Source of the DNA: Reyranella sp.
GTDB taxonomy: Bacteria > Pseudomonadota > Alphaproteobacteria > Reyranellales > Reyranellaceae
NCBI RefSeq assembly: GCF_017305915.1
Contig: NZ_JAFKJN010000012.1
Location: forward strand, 124,001-188,000
Length of the DNA stretch: 64,000 bases
Reading direction: 5' to 3'
Shown: positions 1 to 8,213 of the stretch, in pieces
How positions within the stretch are numbered: the stretch's first letter is position 1
How the letters are laid out: each line of letters opens with the position of its first letter
The notes under the pieces: generated by a model
Databases searched by the model: none
The model's input: only the letters and a program-made list of their open reading frames with translations
What the model was told of the DNA's origin: nothing
Position numbers and translations under genes: made by a program

Positions 1-1
1 G

Positions 2-1141
2 CGCTGCATCGTCGAGGTGCTGAAACAGGTCGAGCTGGACGAGGATATCTACTCTCTCGGCCTGCGCGGCACGGTCGACGCCGACAAGCGGCCCGATCTC
101 GCCGAGAAGATCCTCAAGGCCCGCCATGCCCTGCACGGCCGGCTGCAGGACGCGGCCTATGCCGGCCTGGTCGAGCCGTTCAATGCCGAGCGCTACAACC
201 GGAACCTGTCGGTCGCCGAGAACCTGCTGTTCGGCACGCCGGTCGGCCCCGACTTCGACGGCGACAACCTTGCGGCCGATCCGTACATGCAGACCGTGCT
301 GCACGAGCTCAGGCTCGACGAGGAGCTGCTGCGCATGGGCCTCAGCATCGCCGAGACCATGGTCGAGCTGTTCTCCGGCCTGTCGCCCGACAACCCGTTG
401 TTCGAGCAGTACAGCTTCATCTCGGCCGACGAGCTGCCCAACGTCCGCTTGCTGCTGCAGCGGCTGGGCGGCAAGGGCGTCGAGGCGGTGCCGGAGGCCG
501 ACCGGGTGCGGCTGATGACCCTGCCGCTGTGCTACGTCGAGGCGCGCCATCGCCTGGGACTGATCGATGCCGAGATGGAGGACCGACTGCTGGCGGCGCG
601 GCGGGCCTTCGCGGCCGGCCTGCCCGGGCCGCTGCGCGGAGCGGTCAGGTTCTACGACTTCGAGCAGTACAACGGCGCAGCCACCCTGCAGGACAACATC
701 CTGTTCGGCCGCCTGGTCTACGGCCAAGCCCAGGCCGACCAGCGCATCGGTACCCTGACCCGCGAGGTGCTGGACGAGCTCGAGCTGCACGACTCGGTGA
801 TCGAGGTCGGCCTGGAGTTCAATGTCGGCGTCGGCGGCAAGCGGCTTGGGGCCACCCAGCGGCAGAAACTCGGCATCGCCCGGGCGCTGATCAAGCGGCC
901 GCAATTCCTGGTGGTGAACGAGGCGGTGGCGGCCTTCGACGGCCGCACACAAGACAGAATCCGCGACCACATTCTTGCCGCGGCCGAGGGCCGGGGCGTG
1001 GTGTGGATCGCCAACCGGCCGAGCCAGGCCGAACCCTTCGACCGGGTGATCGTCATGCAGGGCGGCCGCGTGGCCACCTTCGGCGAGAAGGCCCAGGTGG
1101 AGGGCAATGGGCTCTATGCCGAGCTGATGGCTTCGGCGTAA
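2..1141 (+). CDS. ABC transporter ATP-binding protein, C-terminal part (5' end outside window)
   Basis: The frame runs in from before the window, so the N-terminus is missing and the GTG at 17 is only internal. About 380 residues are visible. Two segments resemble the loop after the Q-loop of ABC exporters (ENLLFG near residue 70, DNILFG near 230), separated by about 150 residues without clear ABC motifs, which suggests a duplicated or interrupted nucleotide-binding region. The C-terminal part has a weak signature (RLGATQRQ where LSGGQRQ is usual) and a Walker B with Asn for Asp (FLVVNEA) but with the catalytic Glu kept. It probably belongs to a large exporter-type protein; substrate unknown. 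It is followed after 19 bp by a cyclic-nucleotide-binding protein on the same strand, and the two are probably co-transcribed. Confidence 0.75.
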   Translation, partial: RCIVEVLKQVELDEDIYSLGLRGTVDADKRPDLAEKILKARHALHGRLQDAAYAGLVEPFNAERYNRNLSVAENLLFGTPVGPDFDGDNLAADPYMQTVLHELRLDEELLRMGLSIAETMVELFSGLSPDNPLFEQYSFISADELPNVRLLLQRLGGKGVEAVPEADRVRLMTLPLCYVEARHRLGLIDAEMEDRLLAARRAFAAGLPGPLRGAVRFYDFEQYNGAATLQDNILFGRLVYGQAQADQRIGTLTREVLDELELHDSVIEVGLEFNVGVGGKRLGATQRQKLGIARALIKRPQFLVVNEAVAAFDGRTQDRIRDHILAAAEGRGVVWIANRPSQAEPFDRVIVMQGGRVATFGEKAQVEGNGLYAELMASA

Positions 1142-1160
1142 GCTATCGAAGGAGGAGGCG

Positions 1161-1616
1161 ATGAACCTCAACGAGGAAGTCGAGATTCTCAAGGGTGTGC
1201 CGCTTTTCGCCAAGATGGAACCGGCCAAGCTCAAGCTGCTGGCGTTCACCGGCGAACGGATGACGTTCAACAGCGACCAGGAGGTCTGCCACCAGGGCGA
1301 TCCGGGCGATGCCATGTACGTCATCCTGGGCGGCATCGCCGACGTGCTGATCGACACCCCGACCGGCCAGTTGCGCGTCGCCCAGCTCAAGAAGAACGGC
1401 TTCTTCGGCGAGACCGCGATCCTGTGCGATGCGCCGCGCAACGCCACCATCAAGGCGAGCGAGTCGCTGCTGACGCTCAGGATCAACAAGGACATGTTCT
1501 ATCGCCTGGTCAGCGAGTTCCCGAGCATGGCGATCGAGATGATGCGCGAGCTGGCGCATCGCGTGGAGGACACCAATCAGAAGCTGCGCGAGGCGACAGC
1601 CAACAAAGCCGCCTAG
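1161..1616 (+). CDS. cyclic nucleotide-binding domain protein (CRP-like sensor domain without HTH)
   Basis: A 151-residue protein made almost entirely of one cNMP-binding beta-roll. The phosphate-binding cassette region is visible as FFGETAILCDAPRNATIKA (about residues 77-95), and the N-terminus LKGVPLFAKMEPAKLKLLA is the usual start of this fold. The typical cassette Arg is present in the APRNATI motif. There is no DNA-binding helix-turn-helix after the C-helix, so it is a sensor or partner subunit rather than a CRP-type transcription factor. The start ATG at 1161 has a good Shine-Dalgarno (GGAGGAGG just upstream). Its position between the ABC protein and a methyltransferase suggests it regulates or docks on the ABC protein; that is inference. 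Confidence 0.88.
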   Translation: MNLNEEVEILKGVPLFAKMEPAKLKLLAFTGERMTFNSDQEVCHQGDPGDAMYVILGGIADVLIDTPTGQLRVAQLKKNGFFGETAILCDAPRNATIKASESLLTLRINKDMFYRLVSEFPSMAIEMMRELAHRVEDTNQKLREATANKAA

Positions 1617-1622
1617 AGTCCC

Positions 1623-2111
1623 TTGAGCCGTCTCGACAGCTTCATCGCGCGCATGCAGGCGCAGCGCGACTGCCTCAACTTCCTCAAGGCTGCGATCGAT
1701 CCCCTGCCCGGCCCCATCCTCGAAGTCGGCCTGGGCAACGGCCGTACCTACGACCACCTGCGCGATCTCTTTCCCGGCCGCGACATCTACGTGTTCGAGC
1801 GCAAGGTGGCGGCCCATCCCGACTGCATCCCGCCCGACGACCGGCTGTTCCTCGGCGAGGCGCGCGACGCGATCCCGCGCGCGGCCAAGCAGCTCGGCGC
1901 CGTCGCGGCGCTGATCCATACCGACCTCGGCACCGGCGATCACGCGGCCAACACCGCGATGGGCAAATGGCTCGGCCCGGCGCTCGACACGCTGGCGGCC
2001 ACGGGCGGCTGGATCCTCGCCAACCAGCCGCTCGACGTCGCGCGCTGGCAACGCCAGCCCGAGCCGCCCGGCGTCCCGCAGGACCGGTATTTTCTCTACA
2101 AGGTGCTCTGA
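1623..2111 (+). CDS. class I SAM-dependent methyltransferase family protein
   Basis: A 162-residue protein starting with TTG at 1623, only 6 bp after the preceding stop. The motif ILEVGLGNGRTYDHL (about residues 31-45) is methyltransferase motif I, binding S-adenosylmethionine; AALIHTDLGTGD follows where motif IV is expected. It is shorter than most small-molecule methyltransferases, so it carries just the Rossmann core. The substrate cannot be told from sequence. It forms a three-gene unit with the ABC protein and the cNMP-binding protein. The TTG start is the only one consistent with the position of motif I near the N-terminus. Confidence 0.8.
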   Translation: MSRLDSFIARMQAQRDCLNFLKAAIDPLPGPILEVGLGNGRTYDHLRDLFPGRDIYVFERKVAAHPDCIPPDDRLFLGEARDAIPRAAKQLGAVAALIHTDLGTGDHAANTAMGKWLGPALDTLAATGGWILANQPLDVARWQRQPEPPGVPQDRYFLYKVL

Positions 2112-2113
2112 TT

Positions 2114-2260
2114 CCTCTCCCCCTAGAGCGATTTCCGGGCAGATGGAACCGCTCGCGGTTCCATCTGCCCGGAAATGCGCGCACGGACGTTGTTGTTGCA
2201 GCAGGCATGTTCCGTTCAGCTGATTCCAGCCGAACGGAATATGCTCTAGCGGGGGAGAGG
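2114..2260. repeat. composite palindromic element (MITE/REP-like) between convergent genes
   Basis: Three nested or adjacent inverted repeats occupy the whole gap. The outer arms are 2114-2129 (cctctccccctagagc) and 2243-2260 (gctctagcgggggagagg). Inside lies a perfect 19-bp inverted repeat, 2132-2150 against 2157-2175, with a 6-bp loop that can itself pair. A second 8-bp repeat lies at 2210-2217 (ttccgttc) and 2232-2239 (gaacggaa). No coding capacity. The layout is that of a small non-autonomous palindromic element; it may also act as a bidirectional transcription stop. Confidence 0.7.
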
Positions 2261-2268
2261 CGAAAGAG

Positions 2269-2517
2269 TCAGCGGCCGCTGAACAGCCGCGCCAGCACGA
2301 TCAGCACGATCGCGCCGAACACCGAGCCGATGAAGCCCGCGGCCTCGCCGGCGCGATAGATGCCGAGCGCCTGGCCGCCGTAGGTCGCGAGCACCGAGCC
2401 GGCGATGCCGATCACGATGGTGACCAGGATGCCGCGCGGCGTCGGCCCCGGCGTCAGGAAGCGCGCCAGCAGGCCGACGATCAGGCCGATCAGCAGAATG
2501 CCGAGAAACGTCAGCAT
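2269..2517 (-). CDS. GlsB/YeaQ/YmgE family stress-response membrane protein
   Basis: An 82-residue inner-membrane protein with three hydrophobic segments (about residues 2-20, 29-49 and 57-79) and the glycine-rich family pattern, including GLLARFLTPGPTPRG between the first two helices and GFIGSVFGAIVLIVLARL at the end. The family is also annotated as transglycosylase-associated protein and is often stress-induced, but its biochemical role is unknown. It lies 29 bp downstream of the exonuclease III gene on the same strand and may be read through from it. Confidence 0.9.
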   Translation of the reverse strand: MLTFLGILLIGLIVGLLARFLTPGPTPRGILVTIVIGIAGSVLATYGGQALGIYRAGEAAGFIGSVFGAIVLIVLARLFSGR

Positions 2518-2546
2518 GGTGTCTCTCCCCTCTCAGACGTCGCCCT

Positions 2547-3377
2547 TCAGACGTCGAACGTCGCCAGCACCGGCACATGGTCCGATGCGAGCTTCCAGTC
2601 GCGCAAATCCACATCGATGTGATGGCTGCGGAGGCCGCCGCCCAGCGCCGGGCTGGCCAGGATGTGGTCGAGCCGGCGGCCGCGGTTGGACTTGCGCCAG
2701 TCGTTGTTGCGGTAGCTCCACCACGAATAGAGTTTCTCCTCGTTGGGCACGAAGCGGCGCGGCACGTCGATCCAGTCGATCGCCGCCATCATCTTGCCGA
2801 ACAGCTCGACCTCGATCGGGGTGTGCGACACGATCTTGAGGAGCTGCTTGTGGCTCCACACGTCATGCTCGAGCGGCGCGACGTTCAGGTCGCCGACGGC
2901 GATGCGGCGCAGGCCCTTCTTCTGGCGCGCCGCCGGTCTGCGCTCGGCGAACCAGCCGGCCATCTCGCGGTAGAAGTCGAGCTTGTGCGCGAACTTGGCG
3001 TTGGCCTCGGGATCGGGGATGTCGCCGCCGGCCGGGATGTAGAGGTTGTCGAGCAGGATCGGATCGCCCCCGACGTCGAGCGCGGCCTCGATGTGCCGGC
3101 AGTCCTCCTTGCCGCAGCGGTGGTGGACGTTCATCGCCTTGAAAGGGACCTTCGACAGGATGGCGACGCCGTTATAGGACTTCATGCCCTGCACCAGCCG
3201 GTGGCTGTAGCCCAGCCTCTCGAACGGCTCGTGCGGGAAGAACTCGTCGGGACACTTGGTTTCCTGGAGGCAGAGCACGTCCGGCTTTCGCAACTTCAGG
3301 AATCGCTCGACGTTGGCGATGCGCAGACGGACCGAGTTGATATTCCAGGTGGCGACGGTGAGGCTCATCGTCCCCAT
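2547..3377 (-). CDS. xth: exodeoxyribonuclease III (AP endonuclease family)
   Basis: A Mg-dependent nuclease of the EEP fold acting in base-excision repair on abasic sites and 3' ends. Visible motifs: ATWNINSVRLR at the N-terminus (metal-ligand Asn), CLQETKC (catalytic Glu), GDLNVAP (Asp/Asn), RRLDHILAS and SDHVPVLA with the catalytic His at the C-terminus. About 276 residues, normal for the family. ATG at 3377 or an in-frame ATG at 3368 could start it; the second begins directly with SLTVATWN. The frame stays open far upstream, but only as a shadow of the divergent peptidase gene. The divergent intergenic gap is just 27 bp. Confidence 0.95.
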   Translation of the reverse strand: MGTMSLTVATWNINSVRLRIANVERFLKLRKPDVLCLQETKCPDEFFPHEPFERLGYSHRLVQGMKSYNGVAILSKVPFKAMNVHHRCGKEDCRHIEAALDVGGDPILLDNLYIPAGGDIPDPEANAKFAHKLDFYREMAGWFAERRPAARQKKGLRRIAVGDLNVAPLEHDVWSHKQLLKIVSHTPIEVELFGKMMAAIDWIDVPRRFVPNEEKLYSWWSYRNNDWRKSNRGRRLDHILASPALGGGLRSHHIDVDLRDWKLASDHVPVLATFDV

Positions 3378-3404
3378 ATATAGTCGGCGCACGGAGGCGC
3401 TGCC

Positions 3405-4373
3405 ATGGAACTGGACAACGAGCAGAGCAGCAACATCGAGGATCGCCGCGGCGAAGGCGGCGGATTCGGCGGTGGGGGCTTTGGCGGTGGCGGATTCGGC
3501 TACGGCGGAGGCGGTGGCGGCTTCGGGGGGCCGGGCATCCCGATCCCGCTGGGCGGCGGGCTGTTCAAGGGCGGCTTCGGGCTGATCGCCATCGTCGTCA
3601 TCGCCCTGATCCTGGGCGTCAATCCGCTGTCCCTGCTGGGCGGCATGGTCGGCGGGGGCGAGGGCAGCTACGTGGCGCCGCAGACCCAGACCCGCAGCGC
3701 CTCGCGCCCCGGCACCGGGGCCGACGCCGAAACCCAGTTCGTTGCGCGCGTGCTGAAAAGCACCGAGACCGTCTGGGGCCAGCAGTTCCAGGCGTTCAAC
3801 CGGCCCTACCGCGAGCCGCGGCTGGTGCTCTATCGCGATTCCACGCCGACGGCGTGCGGCTCGGGCCAGGCGGCGATGGGGCCGTTCTACTGCCCGGGCG
3901 ACCAGCGCATCTATCTCGACCTGTCGTTCTTCGACGAGATGGCCAGTCGCTTCCGCGCGCCCGGCCAGTTCCCGCAGGCCTATGTGATCGCCCACGAGGT
4001 CGGCCATCACGTGCAGAAGCTGCTCGGCATCTCCGACAAGGTCCAGCAGATGCGCCAGAACATGAGCAAGCGCGACGGCAACGCGATGTCGGTGCGGGTC
4101 GAGCTGCAGGCCGACTGCCTGGCCGGCGTCTGGGCCTATCACGCCAGCAAGGAGCATGGCGGCACCGGCTCCTTCAGCGACAAGGACGTCGAGCAGGCCG
4201 TGGCGGCGGCGACCGCGATCGGCGACGACCGCCTGCAGCGCCAGGCGCAAGGCCGGGTGGTGCCCGACAGCTTCACCCACGGCTCGAGCGCGCAGCGCGT
4301 GCGTTGGCTGAAGACCGGGATGGAATCGGGAGACATAAGGAGCTGCGACACCTTCCGGGCATCGCAGCTCTGA
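3405..4373 (+). CDS. neutral zinc metallopeptidase (YpfJ-type)
   Basis: A 322-residue membrane-anchored putative zinc protease. Residues about 18-50 are an extreme Gly/Phe-rich low-complexity stretch, followed by one transmembrane helix (GLIAIVVIALILGV, about 58-71). The catalytic zinc motif HEVGHH lies near residue 197 in AYVIAHEVGHHVQKLLG, and a downstream Glu (RVELQADCLAGVWA) is the probable third ligand. FYCPGDQRIYLDLSFF before it is typical of the family, whose substrates are unknown. One membrane pass places the peptidase domain outside the cytoplasm, by inference. Transcribed divergently from xth. Confidence 0.93.
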   Translation: MELDNEQSSNIEDRRGEGGGFGGGGFGGGGFGYGGGGGGFGGPGIPIPLGGGLFKGGFGLIAIVVIALILGVNPLSLLGGMVGGGEGSYVAPQTQTRSASRPGTGADAETQFVARVLKSTETVWGQQFQAFNRPYREPRLVLYRDSTPTACGSGQAAMGPFYCPGDQRIYLDLSFFDEMASRFRAPGQFPQAYVIAHEVGHHVQKLLGISDKVQQMRQNMSKRDGNAMSVRVELQADCLAGVWAYHASKEHGGTGSFSDKDVEQAVAAATAIGDDRLQRQAQGRVVPDSFTHGSSAQRVRWLKTGMESGDIRSCDTFRASQL

Positions 4374-4455
4374 TGGACCGCGCGGATAAGGCGCGGAGGT
4401 TACTCCGCGCTACGCGCGCTCATGAGCGGGCTGGAAGCCCGCGGTCCAGTGAGTC

Positions 4456-5157
4456 TCAGACGTATGTAACGCTGACCGTCCCGGCCTTGTCGACGAAGCC
4501 CTGCAGGGTGTCGCCCCTGCCGACCGCCGCGACGCCTTCCGGCGTGCCGCTGTAGATCAGGTCGCCGGCGGCGAGCGTCACCAGGCCCGAGAGATAGGAG
4601 ATCGTCTCGGGAATGCTCCAGATCAGCGCGTTGAGGTCGGACTTCTGGCGGGTCTTGCCGTTGACGTCGAGCTGGATGGTGCCCTTGTCGATGTGGCCGA
4701 CCTCGCTCACCGGATAGATGATGCCGATCGGGGCGGAGTTGTCGAAGCCCTTGCCCATGTCCCACGGGCGGCCCATGTCCTTGGCCTGGTTCTGCAGGTC
4801 GCGGCGGGTCATGTCGAGGCCGACGGCGTAGCCGAAGACATGGTCGAGCGCCTTGTCGACCGGGATGTCGGCGCCGCCCGACTTCAGGCAGACCACCAGC
4901 TCCATCTCGTGGTGCAGGTTCTTGGTCGCCGGCGGATAGGGGATCCTGGCGGGGTTCTTGGGATCGGCGGCGAGCACGATGGCGTCGGCCGGCTTGCTGA
5001 AGAAGAAGGGCGGCTCGCGGTCCGGATCGTGGCCCATCTCGCGGGCATGGGCGGCGTAGTTGCGGCCGACGCAGAAGATGCGGCGGACCGGGAACAGGTC
5101 GGAGCTTCCATGGACCGGGACGCCGACGATGGCCGGCGCCTTGACGACATAACCCAT
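4456..5157 (-). CDS. fumarylacetoacetate hydrolase (FAH) family protein
   Basis: A 233-residue protein of the short FAH family, metal-dependent C-C bond hydrolases, decarboxylases or tautomerases. FCVGRNYAAHAREMG near residue 30, PFFFSKPADAIV, the metal ligand motif HHEMELVV and GLDMTRRDLQ are all present, as is DLIYSGTPEGVAAV near the C-terminus. Members act on acylpyruvates, oxaloacetate or aromatic-ring cleavage products; the substrate here cannot be assigned. The start is ATG at 5157 with GGGAGAAAG upstream. It is single, convergent with the zinc peptidase and divergent from the next gene. Confidence 0.92.
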   Translation of the reverse strand: MGYVVKAPAIVGVPVHGSSDLFPVRRIFCVGRNYAAHAREMGHDPDREPPFFFSKPADAIVLAADPKNPARIPYPPATKNLHHEMELVVCLKSGGADIPVDKALDHVFGYAVGLDMTRRDLQNQAKDMGRPWDMGKGFDNSAPIGIIYPVSEVGHIDKGTIQLDVNGKTRQKSDLNALIWSIPETISYLSGLVTLAAGDLIYSGTPEGVAAVGRGDTLQGFVDKAGTVSVTYV

Positions 5158-5209
5158 CACTTTCTCCCTTTGGCGCCGGCCTTTATGAAGGCGGCAGGAG
5201 CCTGATTCA

Positions 5210-5827
5210 ATGTCCGACGTGCTGCCCTCTGCCCTGATCGTCCAAGTCGATTCGGCCGATTCCAGCCTCGCCTGGGCCACCCTGGGCGAGCGGCGCTGGC
5301 GTTGTGTCGTCGGTGCAGGCGGCGTGCGCGAGGACAAGGTCGAGGGCGACGGCGCCACGCCTGCAGGCGCCTACCCGCTGCGCCACGTCTATTTCCGCAA
5401 CGACCGGCTGGTGCTGCCCAAGATCCGCCTGCCGGCCCGGCCGATCGGCGAGCATGACGGCTGGTGCGACGACCCGCGCTCGCCCGCCTACAACCGGCTG
5501 GTCCGCATCCCGAACGAATGGAGCCACGAGACGATGTGGCGCGAGGACGGGCTGTACGACCTGCTGGTCGTGGTCGGCTACAACGACGACCCGCCCGAGG
5601 GCGAATGGGGCAGCGCGATCTTCCTGCACATCGCCCGGGACGACATGGGCCCGACCTGGGGCTGCGTCGCCTTCGCCCGCGCCGACCTGCTCGAGCTGGT
5701 CACGCTGATCGGACCGGAGACCAGGGTGAACGTCCACGCGCTGTCAGCCGCGGAGGAAAAGCCGCGCGCCGGCGACGAGGACGACGACATGAAGCCGTTC
5801 GAGGATTTCGACGAACAGGATTGGTGA
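5210..5827 (+). CDS. L,D-transpeptidase (YkuD) catalytic-domain protein without signal peptide
   Basis: A 205-residue protein of the short L,D-transpeptidase type. The family signature is seen as SAIFLHIARDDMGPTWGCVAF (about residues 140-160): an early His and the catalytic Cys in the WGC motif. DGATPAGAYPLRHVYFR near residue 50 is the usual strand region (GxTPxGxY). The tail (EDDDMKPFEDFDEQDW) is strongly acidic. No signal peptide or membrane anchor is visible at the start MSDVLPSALIVQ, which is unexpected for a cell-wall enzyme; an upstream start is unlikely because the gap is filled by the divergent gene's leader. Confidence 0.88.
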   Translation: MSDVLPSALIVQVDSADSSLAWATLGERRWRCVVGAGGVREDKVEGDGATPAGAYPLRHVYFRNDRLVLPKIRLPARPIGEHDGWCDDPRSPAYNRLVRIPNEWSHETMWREDGLYDLLVVVGYNDDPPEGEWGSAIFLHIARDDMGPTWGCVAFARADLLELVTLIGPETRVNVHALSAAEEKPRAGDEDDDMKPFEDFDEQDW

Positions 5828-5830
5828 CTC

Positions 5831-5907
5831 TGTCATCCTGAGCGTAGCGAAGGATCTCATGCCGGTTGCAAGCGGCGATGAGGTCCTTCGCTTCGCTCAG
5901 GACGACA
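5831..5907. repeat. 77-bp dispersed palindromic repeat, copy 1
   Basis: Near-perfect palindrome between convergent 3' ends, with outer arms starting TGTCATCCTGAGCG and ending CGCTCAGGACGACA. The core atgccggttgcaagcggc reappears as its reverse complement in the copy at 53188-53264; by eye the two full elements agree at 72 of 77 positions in opposite orientation. It probably folds into a hairpin in RNA and may end transcription from both sides. Confidence 0.85.
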
Positions 5908-5908
5908 A

Positions 5909-7009
5909 TCAACCGACCATCCGCCCGATCGTGCGCGCGGTGTAGTCGACCAGCGGGATGATGCGGGCGTAGTTGAGCCGCGTCGGGCCGATCACGCCTA
6001 TTGCGCCCAGGATACGTTCCTGTGAATCGCGGAACGGCGCCACCACCATCGAGCAGTTGGTGTTGGCGAACAACGGATTATCGGCTCCGATGAAGATCTG
6101 CACGCCGCTCGCCACGTTGGCGAGTTCGAGCAGCCGCGCGAAGCTCTCGCCGCGCTCCAGCGCATCGAACAACTGGCGCACCCTTTCGAGATCGGCGATC
6201 GCCGTGATGTCCTCGAGGAGCCGCGCCTGGCCGCGCACGATCAGGGCGCTGCCCGGCTCGCCGGCCCAGGTCGCCAGCCCGGATTCGATCACGCGCGCCG
6301 TGATATCGTTCAGCTCGGCGCGCTTCAGCTTGAGGTCTTCGAGGATCACCCGGCGGGTGTCGTCGAAGGTGCGGCCCGACAACCGCGCGTTCAGGTAGTT
6401 GCTCGCCTCGACTAGGACCGAGGCCGGCATGCCGACCGGCGTGTCGATCAGCCGATTCTCGACCTGACCCGACTGGGTGACGGTGACGACCAGCGCCCGG
6501 CCGGGGCCGAGGTTCACGAACTCGATGTGCTTCAGCGGCTGCTCGGTCTTGGGCGCCATGACCACGCTGGCGCAGCGCGACAGGCCGGACAGCAGGCTGG
6601 TCGCCTGCTCCAGCGCTTCATTCATGCTGCGGCCGGCGGCGGCACAGCGCGCCTCGATGCTCTCGCGCTCCTGCTCGGAGATGTTGCCGACTTCAAGCAG
6701 GCCGTTAACGAACAGCCGTAACCCCGCTTCCGTCGGCAATCGTCCGGCCGAGGTATGCGGCGCGTAGAGCAGGCCGAGGTCCTGCAGGTCGGCCATGATG
6801 TTGCGGATCGTGGCCGGCGACAGCGTCTCGGTGATCTTGCGGGTCAGCGAGCGCGAGCCGACGGGTTCGCCGGTTTCGACGTAGCTTTCGACGACCAGTC
6901 GCAGGACCTCGCGCGCCCGCTCGTTGAGCTCGGCGACCGTGGCTTGGCGCTGGACCGGCGAGCCGTCGGGGACGGTGCCGGCCGGTATCCCAAGGCGATG
7001 AAGTGCCAT
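5909..7009 (-). CDS. hrcA: heat-inducible transcription repressor HrcA
   Basis: A 366-residue repressor that binds CIRCE operators upstream of chaperone genes and is itself folded by GroEL. The N-terminal winged helix is seen in LNERAREVLRLVVESYVETG and GSRSLTRKITETLSPATIRN; GLLYAPHTSAGRLPTEAGLR is a near-invariant HrcA stretch. The C-terminus IGVIGPTRLNYARIIPLVDY is equally characteristic. The likely start is ATG at 7009, giving a slightly extended N-terminus; a later start is possible. It is divergent from the small membrane protein and rph, a common alphaproteobacterial arrangement. No CIRCE-like inverted repeat was seen nearby, so its targets are elsewhere. Confidence 0.97.
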   Translation of the reverse strand: MALHRLGIPAGTVPDGSPVQRQATVAELNERAREVLRLVVESYVETGEPVGSRSLTRKITETLSPATIRNIMADLQDLGLLYAPHTSAGRLPTEAGLRLFVNGLLEVGNISEQERESIEARCAAAGRSMNEALEQATSLLSGLSRCASVVMAPKTEQPLKHIEFVNLGPGRALVVTVTQSGQVENRLIDTPVGMPASVLVEASNYLNARLSGRTFDDTRRVILEDLKLKRAELNDITARVIESGLATWAGEPGSALIVRGQARLLEDITAIADLERVRQLFDALERGESFARLLELANVASGVQIFIGADNPLFANTNCSMVVAPFRDSQERILGAIGVIGPTRLNYARIIPLVDYTARTIGRMVG

Positions 7010-7088
7010 GGCAAAAATCTAGGAACTGCAGGCGGCAGGGTCAACGCATCGCTGGCCCGTCTTGTGCACGCCGTAGTATGATTTTCGC

Positions 7089-7430
7089 GTGTTTGGGGGC
7101 TATCGTTTCGAACATCCGAGGACTGAGGCCACCGTCGATATCGGCGGCTGGTCGTACTTGTGGGCGGGTCTGTTCGGCGCCTTCTATGTCTGGCGCAAGG
7201 GCTTCCCGCAGCTCTTCTGGAAAGCCCTCGCCTACAACATCGTCTACGCCGTCGTCTTCTTCGGCTTCGGATTCGTGAGCTCGATGCCGCAGGTCCCGAT
7301 CCCGACCAAGATCTGGGCCCTAGTCATGGTGGCCATGATGCCGACCCTGATCCTGGTCCAGGCCAACACCATGATCCGCATGATCCGGGACGGCTACCGG
7401 CGCAAAGGCTGGATGATTCGGCCCGGTTGA
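7089..7430 (+). CDS. small hypothetical membrane protein
   Basis: A 113-residue protein starting with GTG at 7089. Two or three hydrophobic segments are visible (about residues 20-33, 46-63 and 73-92), with a basic C-terminus (MIRDGYRRKGWMIRPG) likely on the cytoplasmic side. I recognise no functional motif. It lies between hrcA (divergent) and rph (same strand, 63 bp downstream). Codon use matches its neighbours, so it looks like a genuine resident gene. Confidence 0.7.
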   Translation: MFGGYRFEHPRTEATVDIGGWSYLWAGLFGAFYVWRKGFPQLFWKALAYNIVYAVVFFGFGFVSSMPQVPIPTKIWALVMVAMMPTLILVQANTMIRMIRDGYRRKGWMIRPG

Positions 7431-7493
7431 CCGGCTTGCTCCCTGCCTGTCGGGGGCCCATAAGCCCCTGTCCCGATGTTCAGGAGTGAGTAA

Positions 7494-8213
7494 ATGCGTC
7501 CCTCCGGCCGCGCCGCCGATCAGCTTCGCAAGGTTTCGCTCGAGCCCGGATTCTCGCGGCACGCCGAGGGCTCGTGCCTGGTCAAGTTCGGCGACACCCA
7601 TGTGCTGTGCACCGCCTCGGTCGACGAGCGCGTGCCGCCGTGGATGCGCAACACCGCGCGCGGCTGGGTGACTGCCGAGTACGGCATGCTGCCGCGCTCG
7701 ACCCATACCCGTACCGACCGCGAGGCGGCGCGCGGCAAGCAGTCGGGCCGCACCCAGGAGATCCAGCGCCTGATCGGCCGCTCGCTGCGCGCGGTGGTCA
7801 ACCTCACGGCGATGGGCGAGCGGCAGATCAACATCGACTGCGACGTCCTGCAGGCCGACGGCGGCACGCGCACCGCCAGCATCACCGGCTCGTGGGTCGC
7901 CCTGCACTTCGCCTTCGAGAAGCTGATCAAGGACGGCAAGCTCGCGGGCAACCCGATCACCGGCCAGGTCGCCGCGGTGTCGTGCGGCCTGTGGGAAGGC
8001 GCCGCCGTGCTCGACCTCGACTACGACGAGGATTCCAAGGCCGAGGCCGACGCCAACTTCGTGCTGACCGGCAACGGCGGCATCGTCGAGGTCCAGGGCA
8101 CGGCCGAGAAGGATCCGTTCAGCGAGGCTCAGTTCGTCGAGCTGATGGAGCTCGCCAAGAAGGGCGTCGTCGAGCTCACGCGTTTGCAGCGGCTGGCGAT
8201 CGGCAAAAGCTGA
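7494..8213 (+). CDS. rph: ribonuclease PH
   Basis: A 239-residue phosphorolytic 3'-5' exoribonuclease that trims tRNA 3' ends with inorganic phosphate. The N-terminus [20 protein letters not shown], the [13 protein letters not shown] segment, [18 protein letters not shown] (phosphate and RNA-binding Arg residues) and [17 protein letters not shown] are all classical. Full length, with no lost catalytic region (unlike the frameshifted E. coli K-12 gene). Its stop overlaps the rdgB start (TGATG), so translation is coupled. First gene of a compact rph-rdgB-hemW unit. Confidence 0.98.
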   Translation: MRPSGRAADQLRKVSLEPGFSRHAEGSCLVKFGDTHVLCTASVDERVPPWMRNTARGWVTAEYGMLPRSTHTRTDREAARGKQSGRTQEIQRLIGRSLRAVVNLTAMGERQINIDCDVLQADGGTRTASITGSWVALHFAFEKLIKDGKLAGNPITGQVAAVSCGLWEGAAVLDLDYDEDSKAEADANFVLTGNGGIVEVQGTAEKDPFSEAQFVELMELAKKGVVELTRLQRLAIGKS

